NCBI GenBank assembly: GCA_958295465.1
Contig: OY282353.1
Coordinates: forward strand, 2,223,001-2,287,000
Reading direction: 5' to 3'
Origin: an uncultured Gammaproteobacteria bacterium
GTDB lineage: Bacteria; Pseudomonadota; Gammaproteobacteria; HK1
Length of the DNA: 64,000 nt
Both the position numbers and the translations under genes were made by a program. This document shows positions 46,193 through 55,505 of this stretch, piece by piece (the first letter of the stretch is position 1; each line of letters begins with the position of its first letter). Below the pieces are notes generated by a model. The model had not been told where the DNA came from. It searched no databases and saw nothing but the letters and a program-made list of their open reading frames with translations.

Positions 46193-47983
46193 TCAGTAGA
46201 CCCGCGCCCGGGGCGGGATGACCTTCGTGTCGTTGGTCAGGGTGTACATGTGGACCGGCCGGTAGCCGATCCGCGGGACGCCCTGTCCGCCGAACCACGC
46301 CAGGGTATGCTTCAGCCATCGATCGTCGTCGCGTTCCGGACAGTCCTCGCGGGCGTGGGCGCCGCGGCTCTCGGTGCGGTTCGCGGCCGAGTACATCGTC
46401 ACCACCGCCTGTCCGAGCAGGTTCTCCAGCTCCAGGGTCTCGGCGAGGTCGGAGTTCCACACCAGGCTCCGGTCTTCGACGCGCACCTCGGCGAACGCCG
46501 CCTGCACGTCGCTGATGAGGCGGCATCCCTCGTCGAGGGTGTCTCCGGTGCGGAACACCGCGGCGTTGTTCTGCATCACCCGCTGCATCCGCAGCCGCAG
46601 CGCGGCGGCGAGCTCGCTGCCCCGCGCGTGGCGCAGCCGGTCGAAGCGGGCGAGGATGCGGTCCTCCGCCCCGGCCGGCAGCGGCGGGTGGGCGCTGCCC
46701 GCCTCGATGCTCTCGCCGCACCGCCTGGCGGCCGCGCGGCCGAACACCACGAGGTCGAGCAGCGAGTTCGAGCCGAGCCGGTTCGCCCCGTGCACCGAAA
46801 CGCAGGCGCACTCCCCGATGGCCATCAGGCCCGGAACCACCACGTCCGGATCGTCCCCGGCGAGGGTCACGACCTCGCCGTGGAAGTTGGTCGGGACCCC
46901 GCCCATGTTGTAGTGCACGGTGGGGAGGACCGGTATCGGTTCCCGCGACGTGTCCACGCCCGCGAATATCCTCGCGGTCTCGGAGATCCCCGGCAGCCGC
47001 TCCCTGATCACTTCCGGTCCGAGATGCTCGAGGTGCAGGAAGATGTGGTCCTTGTTCTCACCGACCCCGCGGCCTTCGCGGATCTCGATGGTCATCGCGC
47101 GGCTCACGACGTCGCGTGACGCCAGATCCTTCGCGTTGGGGGCGTAGCGCTCCATGAAGCGCTCGCCCTCGGAGTTCGTCAGGTAGCCGCCTTCGCCCCG
47201 CGAGCCCTCGGTGATGAGGCAGCCGGAGCCGTAGATCCCGGTGGGGTGGAACTGGATGAACTCCATGTCCTGCAGGGGCAGGCCGGCTCGAAGGGCCATG
47301 GCGTTGCCGTCGCCGGTGCAGGTGTGGGCGGAGGTGCAGGAGAAGTACGTCCGGCCGTAGCCGCCGGTGGCGAGCACCGTCGTATGGGCGCGGATCCGGT
47401 GCAGGGTGCCGTCGTCGAGGTTCCAGGCCAGCACCCCGCGGCAGGCGCCGTCGTCGTCCATGAGCAGGTCGATCGCGAAGTACTCGATGAAGAACTCCGC
47501 ATCGTGCCGGAGGCTCTGCTGGTAGAGGGTGTGGAGGATCGCGTGGCCGGTGCGGTCCGCCGCCGCGCAGGTCCTCTGGGCGGTGCCTTCGCCGTAGTGC
47601 GTGGTCATGCCGCCGAAGGGACGCTGGTAGATCCGTCCGTCCTCGGTGCGCGAGAACGGGACCCCGAAGTGCTCGAGCTCGATCACCGCGGGGATCGCCT
47701 CGCGGCACATGTACTCGATCGCGTCCTGGTCGCCGAGCCAGTCGGAGCCCTTCACCGTGTCGTACATGTGCCAGCGCCAGTCGTCCTCGCCCATGTTGCC
47801 GAGCGCGGCGCTGATGCCGCCCTGGGCCGCGACGGTGTGGCTGCGGGTGGGAAAGAGCTTCGTCACGCAGGCGGTGGACAGCCCCTGCGCCGCCAGACCG
47901 AGGGTCGCGCGCAAGCCCGCGCCGCCCGCGCCGACGACCACGACGTCGTACTGGTGCTCGACGATGGGGTAGGCCGATGACAT
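46193..47983 (-). CDS. sdhA: Succinate dehydrogenase flavoprotein subunit
   Basis: SdhA oxidises succinate to fumarate with covalent FAD. The 596-residue protein starts [20 protein letters not shown], has the dinucleotide-binding GAGGAGLRA, the FAD-attachment His in [20 protein letters not shown] and an active-site region [20 protein letters not shown]. It ends near RVY as usual. ATG 47983 is well supported. Upstream lies only a truncated sdhD, and no sdhC is seen. Confidence 0.97.
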   Translation of the reverse strand: MSSAYPIVEHQYDVVVVGAGGAGLRATLGLAAQGLSTACVTKLFPTRSHTVAAQGGISAALGNMGEDDWRWHMYDTVKGSDWLGDQDAIEYMCREAIPAVIELEHFGVPFSRTEDGRIYQRPFGGMTTHYGEGTAQRTCAAADRTGHAILHTLYQQSLRHDAEFFIEYFAIDLLMDDDGACRGVLAWNLDDGTLHRIRAHTTVLATGGYGRTYFSCTSAHTCTGDGNAMALRAGLPLQDMEFIQFHPTGIYGSGCLITEGSRGEGGYLTNSEGERFMERYAPNAKDLASRDVVSRAMTIEIREGRGVGENKDHIFLHLEHLGPEVIRERLPGISETARIFAGVDTSREPIPVLPTVHYNMGGVPTNFHGEVVTLAGDDPDVVVPGLMAIGECACVSVHGANRLGSNSLLDLVVFGRAAARRCGESIEAGSAHPPLPAGAEDRILARFDRLRHARGSELAAALRLRMQRVMQNNAAVFRTGDTLDEGCRLISDVQAAFAEVRVEDRSLVWNSDLAETLELENLLGQAVVTMYSAANRTESRGAHAREDCPERDDDRWLKHTLAWFGGQGVPRIGYRPVHMYTLTNDTKVIPPRARVY

Positions 47984-48067
47984 GGGGTTCAGCTCCCGAG
48001 GGCGCCGCCCGCGTCGCGGATGTCGTCGTATGCGCGATCGGCGATGGGGCGGGCCGGCGGCACGGGT

Positions 48068-48301
48068 TCAGCCTCCGAAGGCGATCCTGAACACGCTGAA
48101 CGCGGCGGTCGCCGCGAGCGCGATGGCGAGCAGCTTGACCGCGATCAGCGCGATGAGCTTCTTCCCCTCGCCATGGACGTAGTCCTCGATGACCACCTGC
48201 AAGCCGAGCTGCGCATGGTGGAAGAGGGCGGCGATGGTCAGGAGGAGGGCGATGCTGACCGCCGGGGAGCGGATCCAGCGCACCGTCTGCGCATGGAGTG
48301 A
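48068..48301 (-). pseudogene. sdhD: SdhD membrane anchor, 5'-truncated
   Basis: The minus-strand frame encodes RWIRSPAVSIALLLTIAALF, HHAQLGLQVVIEDYVHGEGK (heme/quinone-site region) and a last helix LLAIALAATAAFSVFRIAFG. These match only the C-terminal two helices of SdhD, normally about 115-130 residues. Homology stops near 48300; upstream sequence in any frame is not hydrophobic and sdhC is absent. Either a rearrangement removed sdhC and the sdhD start, or the contig is misjoined here. Confidence 0.75.
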
Positions 48302-48507
48302 AACTCGACGGGAGCCACGAATCCATCGAGGCTTGGAAACCGGGTCCGCGCGGTCTCTTCGGCCAACGCCTTACGGACGACGCCGGCACGTCCATTCCAG
48401 TCAAGCAAACGGATCGGGGCGACATGCCGCTGCTCGCGGTTCGGAACGCCGATCTTCGACTCGTCACCGAACATTCGAGCTCCCGAAGCAAACGGATCGG
48501 GCAATGT
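48302..48507. other. Junction segment between sdhD' and the ABC permease
   Basis: About 200 bases of unknown origin. A minus-strand frame (about 48300-48504) reads MFGDESKIGVPNREQRHVAP and more, but no family is recognised. AAGCAAACGGATCGGG occurs twice (about 48403 and 48486). This is the boundary between two unrelated operons. Confidence 0.4.
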
Positions 48508-49479
48508 TCATCGCTCCTTCACGTAGGGCACGCCCAGCGCCCGCGGCGGCACCGCCCGGCCGATGAAGCCGGCCAGCAGCACCACGGTCAGGATGTAGGG
48601 CAGGGCCTGCACGAGCTGCACCGGCACTTCGCCGACGCCGGGAATGTCCGTCCCCTGCAGCCGGATGGCCACCGCGTCCAGCAAGCCGAAGAGCAGGCAG
48701 GCGAGCATCGCCGGCACCGGGCGCCACTTGCCGAAGATCAGCGCCGCGAGCGCGATGTAGCCCTTGCCCGCGGTCATGTCGTTGATGAACCCGGCGCTCT
48801 GGGCGAGCGACAGGTAGGTCCCGGCCACCCCGCAGAGGACACCGGTGCACACGAGTGCCCGGTAGCGCAGCCCCGGGACCGGGACCCCCGCCGCGTCCAC
48901 GGAGTGCGGATTCTCGCCGGCGGCGCGCAGGCGCAGCCCGAAGCGGGTCCGGTAGAGCACCCAGCCCACCGCCGGCACCGCCAGGAAGGCGAGGTAGACG
49001 AGCAGGTTGTGGCCGCTCAGGAGCTCGCCGTAGACCGCGCCCAGCCCCGGCATGTCCCGCAGCGCCGCCGCCCCCGGCCATTCCAGGAGCAGGAAGCGGG
49101 CTTCGCCCGGTAGCTGGGGGGTACGGCCGCCCTGGGCGAACCAGGCGACCCCCAGAACCGCGGTCAGCCCGGAGGCCAGGATGTTGAGGGCGAGGCCGGA
49201 GACGACCTGGTTGCCCCGGTGGGTGATGCAGGCGTAGCCGTGGACCATGGCGAGCAGTACCGACACACCGACACCTGCCGCAAGCCCCGCCCACGGCGAG
49301 CCCGTGAGCGCGGCGGTGGCGGCGGCGGCGAAGGCGGCCCCCAGCATCTTGCCCTCGAGCCCGATGTCGATGATGCCGGAGCGCTCCGAGAACAGGCCGG
49401 CCAGGGCGGCCAGGATCAGGGGCACGGACAGGCGCAGGGTCGAATCCAGCACCGGGACCGCCACGGTGAAGGATTCCAC
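48508..49479 (-). CDS. ABC transporter permease 2 (nucleoside/BmpA type)
   Basis: A 323-residue inner-membrane permease of the branched-chain/ribose-like family, subgroup paired with BmpA binding proteins. LAALAGLFSERSGIIDIGLE and GLEGKMLGAAFAA near the N-terminus and FGLRLRAAGENPHSVDAAGV (coupling region) are typical. About eight to nine hydrophobic segments. GTG start at 49479. It lies downstream of permease 1; the junction between them contains a 112-base duplication. Confidence 0.9.
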   Translation of the reverse strand: MESFTVAVPVLDSTLRLSVPLILAALAGLFSERSGIIDIGLEGKMLGAAFAAAATAALTGSPWAGLAAGVGVSVLLAMVHGYACITHRGNQVVSGLALNILASGLTAVLGVAWFAQGGRTPQLPGEARFLLLEWPGAAALRDMPGLGAVYGELLSGHNLLVYLAFLAVPAVGWVLYRTRFGLRLRAAGENPHSVDAAGVPVPGLRYRALVCTGVLCGVAGTYLSLAQSAGFINDMTAGKGYIALAALIFGKWRPVPAMLACLLFGLLDAVAIRLQGTDIPGVGEVPVQLVQALPYILTVVLLAGFIGRAVPPRALGVPYVKER

Positions 49480-49609
49480 GTCAGCCCCCGGCGCGGCGTA
49501 GCGGCGCCACCCGCGGCGAGGCCGGGATCAGGGGCGCGAACAGGCGCAGGGCGGCATCCGGCGCCAGGATCGGCACGGTGAAGGATTCCACGTCAGCCCC
49601 CGACCCGGC
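49412..49609 (-). repeat. 112-bp-offset duplication at the permease junction
   Basis: 49412-49497 and 49524-49609 are imperfect direct repeats offset by 112 bases. The shared sequence includes GTGAAGGATTCCACGTCAGC, the plus-strand form of the permease-2 start. The extra copy yields a 36-codon frame starting MESFTVPILAPDAALRLFAP and ending PLRRAGG, that is, a permease-2 N-terminus joined to a permease-1-like C-terminus. It is a duplication scar lying before permease 2. Confidence 0.85.
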
Positions 49610-50705
49610 GCAGCAGGGCCGCCCGCAGGGCGGGGACGAACATGAACTCCAGCGCCCCGGCGAACAGGATCACCAGCCCCTGGATCACCACCACCATGTC
49701 GCGGGTGATCCGGGGGACCTCGAAGGCGAGCTCCGCGCCCCCCTGGTACAGCGCCCCGAACAGGACCGAGGCGAGGACGACGCCGGCCGGGTGGCCGCGG
49801 CCCATCAGCGCCACCGCGATTCCGGCGAAGCCGTAGCCGGCGGTGAACTCCAGCACCAGGCGGTGCTGCACCCCCATCAGCTCGTTCAGGCTCATGAACC
49901 CGGCCAGCGCGCCGGAGACGAGCATCGCGACCAGCACCTGGCGCGGCGGTGAGATGCCTCCGTAGAGGGCCGCGGCCGGACTCGCGCCCGCGGCCCTCAG
50001 GCGATAGCCGGCCCGGGTATGCCAGAGGAACAGCCACACCCCGGCCGCACAGAGGAGCGCCCACGGGAACGACAGGTTCAGGGGCGAGGCCGCGATCTCG
50101 ATCCCCACCGCGCCCAGCGCCTCGTGCATCGGAGGCAGGTAGGCGTGCGGCGCGAAGCCCCGGGTCTCCGGCTCCATGCTGCCGGGCCGGGCCATGACGT
50201 TGACGAGCAGGTAGACCATCACCGAGGCGGCGATGAAGTTGAACATGATGGTGGTGATGACGATGTGGCTGCCCCGGCGGGCTTGCAGCCAGGCGGGCAC
50301 GAAGGCCCAGGCGGCGCCGAACAGGGCGGCCCCGGCGACGGCCGCGGGCACGATCAGGGCGAAGGGCAGGAAGTCCAGGTGCAGGCATACCAGGGCCACC
50401 CCCAGCCCGCCGACGTATGCCTGGCCCTCGCCGCCGATGTTGAACAGCCCGCAGTGGAAGGCCACCGCCACCGCCAGGCCGGTGAAGATGAAGTTGGTCG
50501 CGTAGAACAGGGTGTAGCCGATCGCCTCTTCGAATCCGAATGCGCCCCATACCAGGATCCGCACCACCTGCCAGGGGTTCTCGCCGATCAGCACCACCAC
50601 CAGGCCGGAGACCGCGAAGGCGGCCAGCAGGTTGAGCCCTGGAAGCAGCGCCAGGACCGCCCAGCGGGGCAACCCGGCCGCCGGTCCGGTGGCCACCGCG
50701 CTCAC
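49593..50705 (-). CDS. ABC transporter permease 1 (nucleoside/BmpA type)
   Basis: A 370-residue permease with about ten hydrophobic segments. GLAVAVAFHCGLFNIGGEGQ and YRLRAAGASPAAALYGGISP are signatures of the YufP/NupP-like group that works with a BmpA lipoprotein and a double-domain ATPase. GTG start at 50705 overlaps the ATPase stop by 4 bases (GTGA), indicating coupling. Confidence 0.9.
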   Translation of the reverse strand: MSAVATGPAAGLPRWAVLALLPGLNLLAAFAVSGLVVVLIGENPWQVVRILVWGAFGFEEAIGYTLFYATNFIFTGLAVAVAFHCGLFNIGGEGQAYVGGLGVALVCLHLDFLPFALIVPAAVAGAALFGAAWAFVPAWLQARRGSHIVITTIMFNFIAASVMVYLLVNVMARPGSMEPETRGFAPHAYLPPMHEALGAVGIEIAASPLNLSFPWALLCAAGVWLFLWHTRAGYRLRAAGASPAAALYGGISPPRQVLVAMLVSGALAGFMSLNELMGVQHRLVLEFTAGYGFAGIAVALMGRGHPAGVVLASVLFGALYQGGAELAFEVPRITRDMVVVIQGLVILFAGALEFMFVPALRAALLRRVGG

Positions 50706-52273
50706 CGCGCGCCGCGCGCCGCGCGCCTCGTGCCGGCGCCGGCCATGAGCAGGCCCAGCGCCTGCTCCGTCGCCCGGCCGGCCGGGAGCTCGCCGGCGAT
50801 GGATCCGCCGTACATCACCAGGATGCGGTCGGAAAGGCCCATGATCTCGTCGAGCTCCGCGGAGACGAGCAGGATCGCCTTGCCGGCGGCGCGCATGGCC
50901 ACCAGCCGGCGGTGGATGAACTCGATGGCGCCGACGTCGACGCCGCGGGTGGGCTGGCCCACCAGCAGGACCAGGGGATCGCGCTCGATCTCCCGGGCCA
51001 GCACCAGCTTCTGCTGGTTGCCGCCGGAGAACGCGGCGGTGATCCGCCGGGGCTCCGCGGGCCGCACGTCGAAGGCGCTCATCTTGCCGGCGGTGTCGCG
51101 CGAGACCGCGGCCCAGTCCAGCAGCCCCGCGCGGCGGTAGCGGGAATCGTCGTGGTAGCCGAGGATGGCGGATTCGCGCGCCTCGAAGGGCATGACGAGG
51201 CCCATGCGCCGGCGGTCCTCCGGCACGTGGGCCAGACCCCGGCGGCGCAGGCCGGGGCGGCCGGAGCCCACCGGCTCGCCCGCGAGAAGGATCCGCCCTC
51301 CGGACACGGGCCGGAGCCCGGCCAGCGCCTCCAGCAGCTCGCTCTGGCCGTTGCCGGCCACCCCGGCGATCCCGACGATCTCGCCCGCCCGCACCGTGAA
51401 CGAGACGTCGCGCACCCGCGGCGCTCCGCGGGGGTCGTGGACGCTCAGGCGCTCGACCGCGAGCAGCTCCCGTCCCGGCCGCGCCGGACCCTTCTCGACC
51501 CGGAGCAGCACCCGCCGCCCCACCATCAGCTCGGCGAGCTCGGGAATGGTGGTTCCCGCGGTGTCCCGGTGGGCTACCATCCTGCCTTGGCGCATGACCG
51601 AGACCCGGTCGGTCACCGCCATGATCTCCCGCAGCTTGTGGGTGATCAGGATGACCGTCTTGCCCTGGGCCCCGAGCCGGCGGAGGATGCGGAACAGGTG
51701 GCCGGCCTCCGGGGGTGTGAGCGCGCCGGTGGGCTCGTCCAGGATCAGGACCCCGGCCCCCCGGTAGAGGGCCTTCAGGATCTCCACCCGCTGCTGCAGG
51801 CCCACCGGCAGATCGCCGGCCAGGGCGTCCGGAGGGACCTCCAGAGCATATTCCCGCGCCAGCCGCGCCAGCTCCCGCCGCGCCCGCTCCGTGCCCGAGG
51901 CGAGCAGCGCCCCGCCCTCCACGCCCAGGATCACGTTCTCGGCCACCGTGAACGTGTCCACCAGCATGAAGTGCTGGTGGACCATGCCGATGCCGGCGGC
52001 GATGGCGTCCTGGCTGCCCCCGATGGCCACCGCCCGCCCGGCGACGCGGATCTCCCCCCGGTCGGCCCGGTAGAAGCCGTAGAGGACGTTCATCAAGGTG
52101 GTCTTGCCGGCGCCGTTCTCGCCGACGATCCCGTGGATGGTTCCCGGCGCGACGGCCAGGCTCACGTCCCGGTTGGCGTGGACGGCGCCGAAACGCTTGT
52201 CGATGCGGCGAAGCTCGACCGCCGGCGCACCGGCCCCCTCCGCCGTGTTCCGCGGCTCCTCCGGAAACGGCAC
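50702..52273 (-). CDS. ABC transporter ATP-binding protein, double domain
   Basis: A 523-residue ATPase with two tandem ABC domains. Domain 1 has GIVGENGAGKTTLMNVLYGF (Walker A), VGLQQRVEILKALYRGAGVL (signature-like) and ILDEPTGAL (Walker B). Domain 2 has GIAGVAGNGQSELLEALAGL (degenerate Walker A, as usual), FSGGNQQKLVLAREIERDPL (signature) and GQPTRGVDVGAIE. This is the sugar/nucleoside (RbsA/YufO) layout. GTG start at 52273, 5 bases beyond the bmpA stop. Energises the neighbouring permeases. Confidence 0.93.
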   Translation of the reverse strand: MPFPEEPRNTAEGAGAPAVELRRIDKRFGAVHANRDVSLAVAPGTIHGIVGENGAGKTTLMNVLYGFYRADRGEIRVAGRAVAIGGSQDAIAAGIGMVHQHFMLVDTFTVAENVILGVEGGALLASGTERARRELARLAREYALEVPPDALAGDLPVGLQQRVEILKALYRGAGVLILDEPTGALTPPEAGHLFRILRRLGAQGKTVILITHKLREIMAVTDRVSVMRQGRMVAHRDTAGTTIPELAELMVGRRVLLRVEKGPARPGRELLAVERLSVHDPRGAPRVRDVSFTVRAGEIVGIAGVAGNGQSELLEALAGLRPVSGGRILLAGEPVGSGRPGLRRRGLAHVPEDRRRMGLVMPFEARESAILGYHDDSRYRRAGLLDWAAVSRDTAGKMSAFDVRPAEPRRITAAFSGGNQQKLVLAREIERDPLVLLVGQPTRGVDVGAIEFIHRRLVAMRAAGKAILLVSAELDEIMGLSDRILVMYGGSIAGELPAGRATEQALGLLMAGAGTRRAARGAR

Positions 52274-52278
52274 GGCGC

Positions 52279-53280
52279 CTACTTCACGGGGCACTCGCCC
52301 CCGGTGACGTAGTCGTGGACCTCGATGTCGCCGGCGATGATCCGCCTGGCCGCCTCGTCGGCGGCGGCCTTCATGGCCGGCGTCACCAGCGCCTCGTTGT
52401 ACTCGTCGAGGGACCAGCCGACGCCGTCCTCCTTCAGCCCGAAGACGCGCACGCCGGGCTTCCAGACGCCCCGGCGCGCCGAATCGAAGACATCGTAGGC
52501 CGCCACGTCCACCCGCTTCAGCATGGAGGTGAGCACGTTCCCCGGGTGGAGGTGGTTCTGGTTCGAATCGACGCCGATGCCGAGCCTGCCCGCATCCGCC
52601 GCCGCCTGGAGCACGCCGAGACCGGTGGCGCCGGCGGCGTGGTAGACCACCTCGGCGCCCCGGTCGAACTGGGACCTGGCCAGCTCCGCCCCCTTGACGG
52701 GGTCGTTCCAGGCCGCGCCGGTGCTGCCGGTCATGTTCTGGAACACTTCGATGGCGGGCTTGGCGTGGCGTGCCCCCTGCACGTAGCCGCAGGCGAACCG
52801 GCGGATCAGCGGCACGTCCATGCCGCCGACGAAGCCGATCCTGTCGCTGCCGGCCGCCATCGCGGCCAGGACGCCGACGATGAAGGAGCCCTCGTGCTCC
52901 TTGAACACGATGGACTGCACGTTGGGCCGATCGATGACCGTATCGATGATGGCGAAACGGGTCCCGGGGAACTCGGACGCCACCTTGTCCATGGACGAGG
53001 CGTACTGGAAGCCCACCGCCAGGATGGGATCGTGGCCCCGGCGGGCGAAGTTGCGCAGCGCCTGCACCCGCTGGGAGTCGGTCTGTATCTCGAGCTCCCG
53101 GAAATCGATCCCGGTGTCGGCCCTGAACTTCACGGCGCCGTTGTAGACGCCCTCGTTGAAGGACTTGTCGAACTTGCCGCCCAGATCGTAGACGAGGCCC
53201 GGCTTGATGCCGGCGGCACCGGCGCCGGCACAGCTCAGGGCGAAGAGCGCCGCGGCCGCGGCGAGGAACAGGCGTTTCAT
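52279..53280 (-). CDS. BmpA-family substrate-binding protein
   Basis: A 333-residue periplasmic binding protein with a Sec signal (MKRLFLAAAAALFALSCAGA; the Cys could be lipidated but the box is not canonical). KPGLVYDLGGKFDKSFNEGV is the BMP family start and VYHAAGATGLGVLQAAADAG the hinge region. Family members bind nucleosides or purines. A GGGGGG ribosome site precedes ATG 53280. It is the first gene of the importer operon on the minus strand. Confidence 0.92.
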   Translation of the reverse strand: MKRLFLAAAAALFALSCAGAGAAGIKPGLVYDLGGKFDKSFNEGVYNGAVKFRADTGIDFRELEIQTDSQRVQALRNFARRGHDPILAVGFQYASSMDKVASEFPGTRFAIIDTVIDRPNVQSIVFKEHEGSFIVGVLAAMAAGSDRIGFVGGMDVPLIRRFACGYVQGARHAKPAIEVFQNMTGSTGAAWNDPVKGAELARSQFDRGAEVVYHAAGATGLGVLQAAADAGRLGIGVDSNQNHLHPGNVLTSMLKRVDVAAYDVFDSARRGVWKPGVRVFGLKEDGVGWSLDEYNEALVTPAMKAAADEAARRIIAGDIEVHDYVTGGECPVK

Positions 53281-53611
53281 GCGGATTACCCCCCTTGCTC
53301 GGTGTCGATTGCCCTCGAACGACAAGCGCCCGCGTCAGCGCGACACGGTGAGGTCCTCGTACCGCGGCAGGAGGCAGGCCTGGTCCTGCATCGCGTCGCG
53401 GCGGAACGGAGCGCCGATCATGGGGATCGGTCCCTGAATGGCGGTTACGGCCGCGTGCCGAAATCGAACCGGCAGATGGGCCGGGCGAAACATAGCGCGC
53501 GCTGCACGATGTGTCGAGGAAGGGTCTTGTCCAACGAGAGATGAGCCTGAAGGGAGGGTATGAATCCAACAAGAAGTGAGCCTGTAGCGCGGGGTCCGGG
53601 ATCATCGGAGG
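53281..53611. other. Intergenic region with transposon-end-like repeats
   Basis: It contains two 20-base repeats with 3 mismatches, TCCAACGAGAGATGAGCCTG (53530-53549) and TCCAACAAGAAGTGAGCCTG (53565-53584), just before an integrase-like gene. They look like the end of a mobile element. The bmpA promoter must also lie here but was not identified. Confidence 0.45.
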
Positions 53612-53978
53612 ATGATTGTGACGCTACAGACCGAACGGGTCCGGACGCCGGAGCAGGTGCGTGCCTTCGTCGAGGGCAGCGAGGCGGTGGACCCCCGTTT
53701 TCACGGGGCGGGCTTTACGGGGGCCGACCGGGAATCGGTGTACGAGTTCGTGCACCGGGCGCTGGTGCGGTTGGACTACGAGCGGCTCGGCAAGTCGGAC
53801 AAGGGGCTGGTCAGGCGCTACATGGCGAAGGTGATGGGGCTGTCGAGGGCGCAACTGACACGGCTGATTGGCCGGTATCGGGAGACCGGGCGCATCGAGG
53901 ACCGGCGCGGTGGCGCTCCGGCGTGCCCCTTCGAGCGGCGCTACACGCGGGCCGACATCCCGGCGGCGGTCGGCGACG
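53612..53978 (+). pseudogene. Integrase/transposase, N-terminal fragment
   Basis: The frame MIVTLQTERVRTPEQVRAFV ... KGLVRRYMAKVMGLSRAQLT ... RIEDRRGGAPACPFERRY matches the helix-turn-helix N-terminus of an integrase-type transposase that normally continues into an RNase-H-like catalytic domain of several hundred residues. Homology stops near 53970, where an IS-end sequence begins; the listed frame to 54115 is a fusion with that DNA. So the gene is cut by insertion or deletion. Confidence 0.7.
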
Positions 53979-53980
53979 TT

Positions 53981-54030
53981 GGAGTTGCCCCGTTTCAGTG
54001 GACGGTTAAGGGCTTGGGTTTCATGCAGCT
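53981..54030 (+). repeat. IS-end sequence, copy A
   Basis: About 50 bases, starting GGAGTTGCCCCGTTTCAGTG, related to copies at 54238-54287 and 57063-57111 in the same orientation. It overlaps the stop of the IS3-type transposase fragment, so it is probably that element's terminus. Confidence 0.75.
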
Positions 54031-54250
54031 TCCTGGTAGCTCCTCTCGAAGGCCATGGGGGATTGCTGACCGAGGCCCCGGTGACGACGATGCGGGTGAT
54101 ACCTTCCCTCGATGAACTCGAAGATTGCTCTGCGCGCCTGGTGATGGTCGTGGAAGTGCGTGCGGTCGAGCAGCTCGTATTCGAGGGTGGCGAAGAAGCT
54201 CTCGGCCATGGCGTTGTCGAAGCAGTCCCCGACCTGGGGTTGTCCCGATT
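54021..54250 (-). mobile_element. IS3-family transposase OrfB, C-terminal fragment
   Basis: The minus strand encodes GDCFDNAMAESFFATLEYEL then LDRTHFHDHHQARRAIFEFI and RYHPHRRHRGLGQQSPMAFE, the classic DDE-domain end of IS3-group transposases, including the final Glu region (AESFFATL). Only about 75 residues remain; the rest of OrfB and OrfA are gone. It ends at a terminal repeat at 53981-54030. Confidence 0.85.
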
Positions 54251-54287
54251 CGGTGGACAGTCAACGGTTTGGGAGTCATGCGGCTTC
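54238..54287 (+). repeat. IS-end sequence, copy B
   Basis: Diverged copy of the 50-base IS end (core TTCGGTGGACAGTCAACGG). It marks the point where the Swt1-like gene on the minus strand is cut off, so it is probably the insertion responsible for that truncation. Confidence 0.6.
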
Positions 54288-54460
54288 TCGACCATCGGCG
54301 GGTCCGCCAGCCCCGGATCCTCGGCGAAGCGCTGGAGCGCGTCCATGCGCACCGCCTGGGCCTTGATCCGCTCGGTGACCTCGCGGGCGACGAAGGGTGC
54401 GAGCCCGGCGCGGAGCAGGTCCAGCGCCCTGCCGACGTGGTCGTGGTTGGTGGTGGCCAT
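54288..54460 (-). pseudogene. Swt1/HEPN-like protein, N-terminal fragment
   Basis: The minus-strand frame from ATG 54460 reads MATTNHDHVGRALDLLRAGL then APFVAREVTERIKAQAVRMD, resembling the N-terminal Swt1-type HEPN domain of large ATPases in phage-defence loci (MxxTNHxRVGKALDLLxxGLxPFVE). It runs only about 57 codons before an IS end. It begins 10 bases after the AAA gene stop on the same strand, so it was the next gene of that operon. The name rests on memory of the motif. Confidence 0.55.
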
Positions 54461-54470
54461 GGGAGTGTTT

Positions 54471-55505
54471 CTACCGCTTGGTGATCTTCGGCCCGACGTA
54501 CACGACGTATAGCGGCTCGGCCGCGTGTACCGGCCACGAGAAGTGAACTCGTAGCTGGGGGGTCTTCACCTTGCCGTGCCACGTGCAAAACAGGGTTTCC
54601 CCAGCGTTCGCCGGGTGGGGAAACGTGAGATCCCGCCGGAAATCAGCTTTCTCCGTATCGGACGAATCGGAAAACCAGGCTTTCTTGCCGGTGAAGTGTT
54701 TCCGATACGTCTCGTGGCCTTCGGGAGTGCGTTGGCCGCGATTATCGAAGCAATTCTTGAAGTCGTGCAGGATGGTCAGGCGTGACAGCAGGGCCTGCGC
54801 CGCGCCGGCGCCGAACGGGTGTCCGCGCAACGGCTCGAAGCAGGTCGGTGAAAACGTCAGATCGGGGCAGCGCCCTCGCGCCGCCGTTTCCAGGTCCCTC
54901 CACGATGCAAGCGATATGGGCGCTGCATCGAGAGCGGCAGTCAGGGCTTCGGCATCCCAGTAGTTGGGGACGCCGATGCTCCTCGTCGACTCGCACTCCT
55001 CGTACCAGTCGACCGGCAACGGCGAGGAGAGCCACGACGAAGGGTTCATGCTCACGAGGCCGCACTCGATACCGTGGAAAAGGCGATGCGCCGCCTCGCC
55101 TACCGCCGTGTCGGACGGCAACAGATAACGTAGAGATTGAGGGGCTTCGATCGTTCGTCCATTGACGGAGACCTGCTGGACGGCCATGGACATGTCGCGC
55201 CGGTCCCCCTCGAACGTCCAGCCGCAGGTGTCCTCGTCGTCCATGAGTGCAATCTCGAAGCTGCGCCGCCCGAAGACCTCATCGACGACGTCCGGCATTG
55301 TGCCCAACCGCACGCCGGCGCCGTTGAGTGCGAGCCGCGTCGTCCATTCGTGTTCGCGCATGGTCTGGTGCAGCAACACGAGCGCCTGCAGAACCGACGA
55401 CTTGCCGGAGGCATTGAGGCCCGTGAGAAGCGTCAACGGCGCCAGAGGAAGCCGCAGCAGCTCGAAACACTTGAAGAAACGCAGATCAAGCCGGGTAAGC
55501 ACCAA
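54471..55505 (-). CDS. Chimeric AAA ATPase N-terminus with KITKR-type C-terminal domain
   Basis: A 344-residue protein. Residues 1-145 look like a RecF/OLD-type AAA N-terminus (MVLTRLDLRFFKCFELLRLP; Walker A GLNASGKS at 29-36). No Walker B or signature follows. From about residue 150 the sequence changes to NPSSWLSSPLPVDWYEECES, VPNYWDAEALTAALDAAPIS and, at the end, FCTWHGKVKTPQLRVHFSWP then LYVVYVGPKITKR, which I recall as a separate protein family found near defence genes. The reading frame is continuous, so the gene appears to be a fusion. It overlaps the DUF262 gene by 20 bases and precedes a Swt1-like gene. Confidence 0.7.
   Translation of the reverse strand: MVLTRLDLRFFKCFELLRLPLAPLTLLTGLNASGKSSVLQALVLLHQTMREHEWTTRLALNGAGVRLGTMPDVVDEVFGRRSFEIALMDDEDTCGWTFEGDRRDMSMAVQQVSVNGRTIEAPQSLRYLLPSDTAVGEAAHRLFHGIECGLVSMNPSSWLSSPLPVDWYEECESTRSIGVPNYWDAEALTAALDAAPISLASWRDLETAARGRCPDLTFSPTCFEPLRGHPFGAGAAQALLSRLTILHDFKNCFDNRGQRTPEGHETYRKHFTGKKAWFSDSSDTEKADFRRDLTFPHPANAGETLFCTWHGKVKTPQLRVHFSWPVHAAEPLYVVYVGPKITKR

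Noticed and set aside
48298..49113. Plus-strand frame of 271 codons at the sdhD/permease boundary
   Set aside because: Most of it is antisense to permease 2; only the first part covers unassigned DNA and no family is recognised.
53612..54115. Intact integrase gene of 167 codons
   Set aside because: Homology ends near 53970 and the remainder is IS-end DNA; the catalytic domain is missing.
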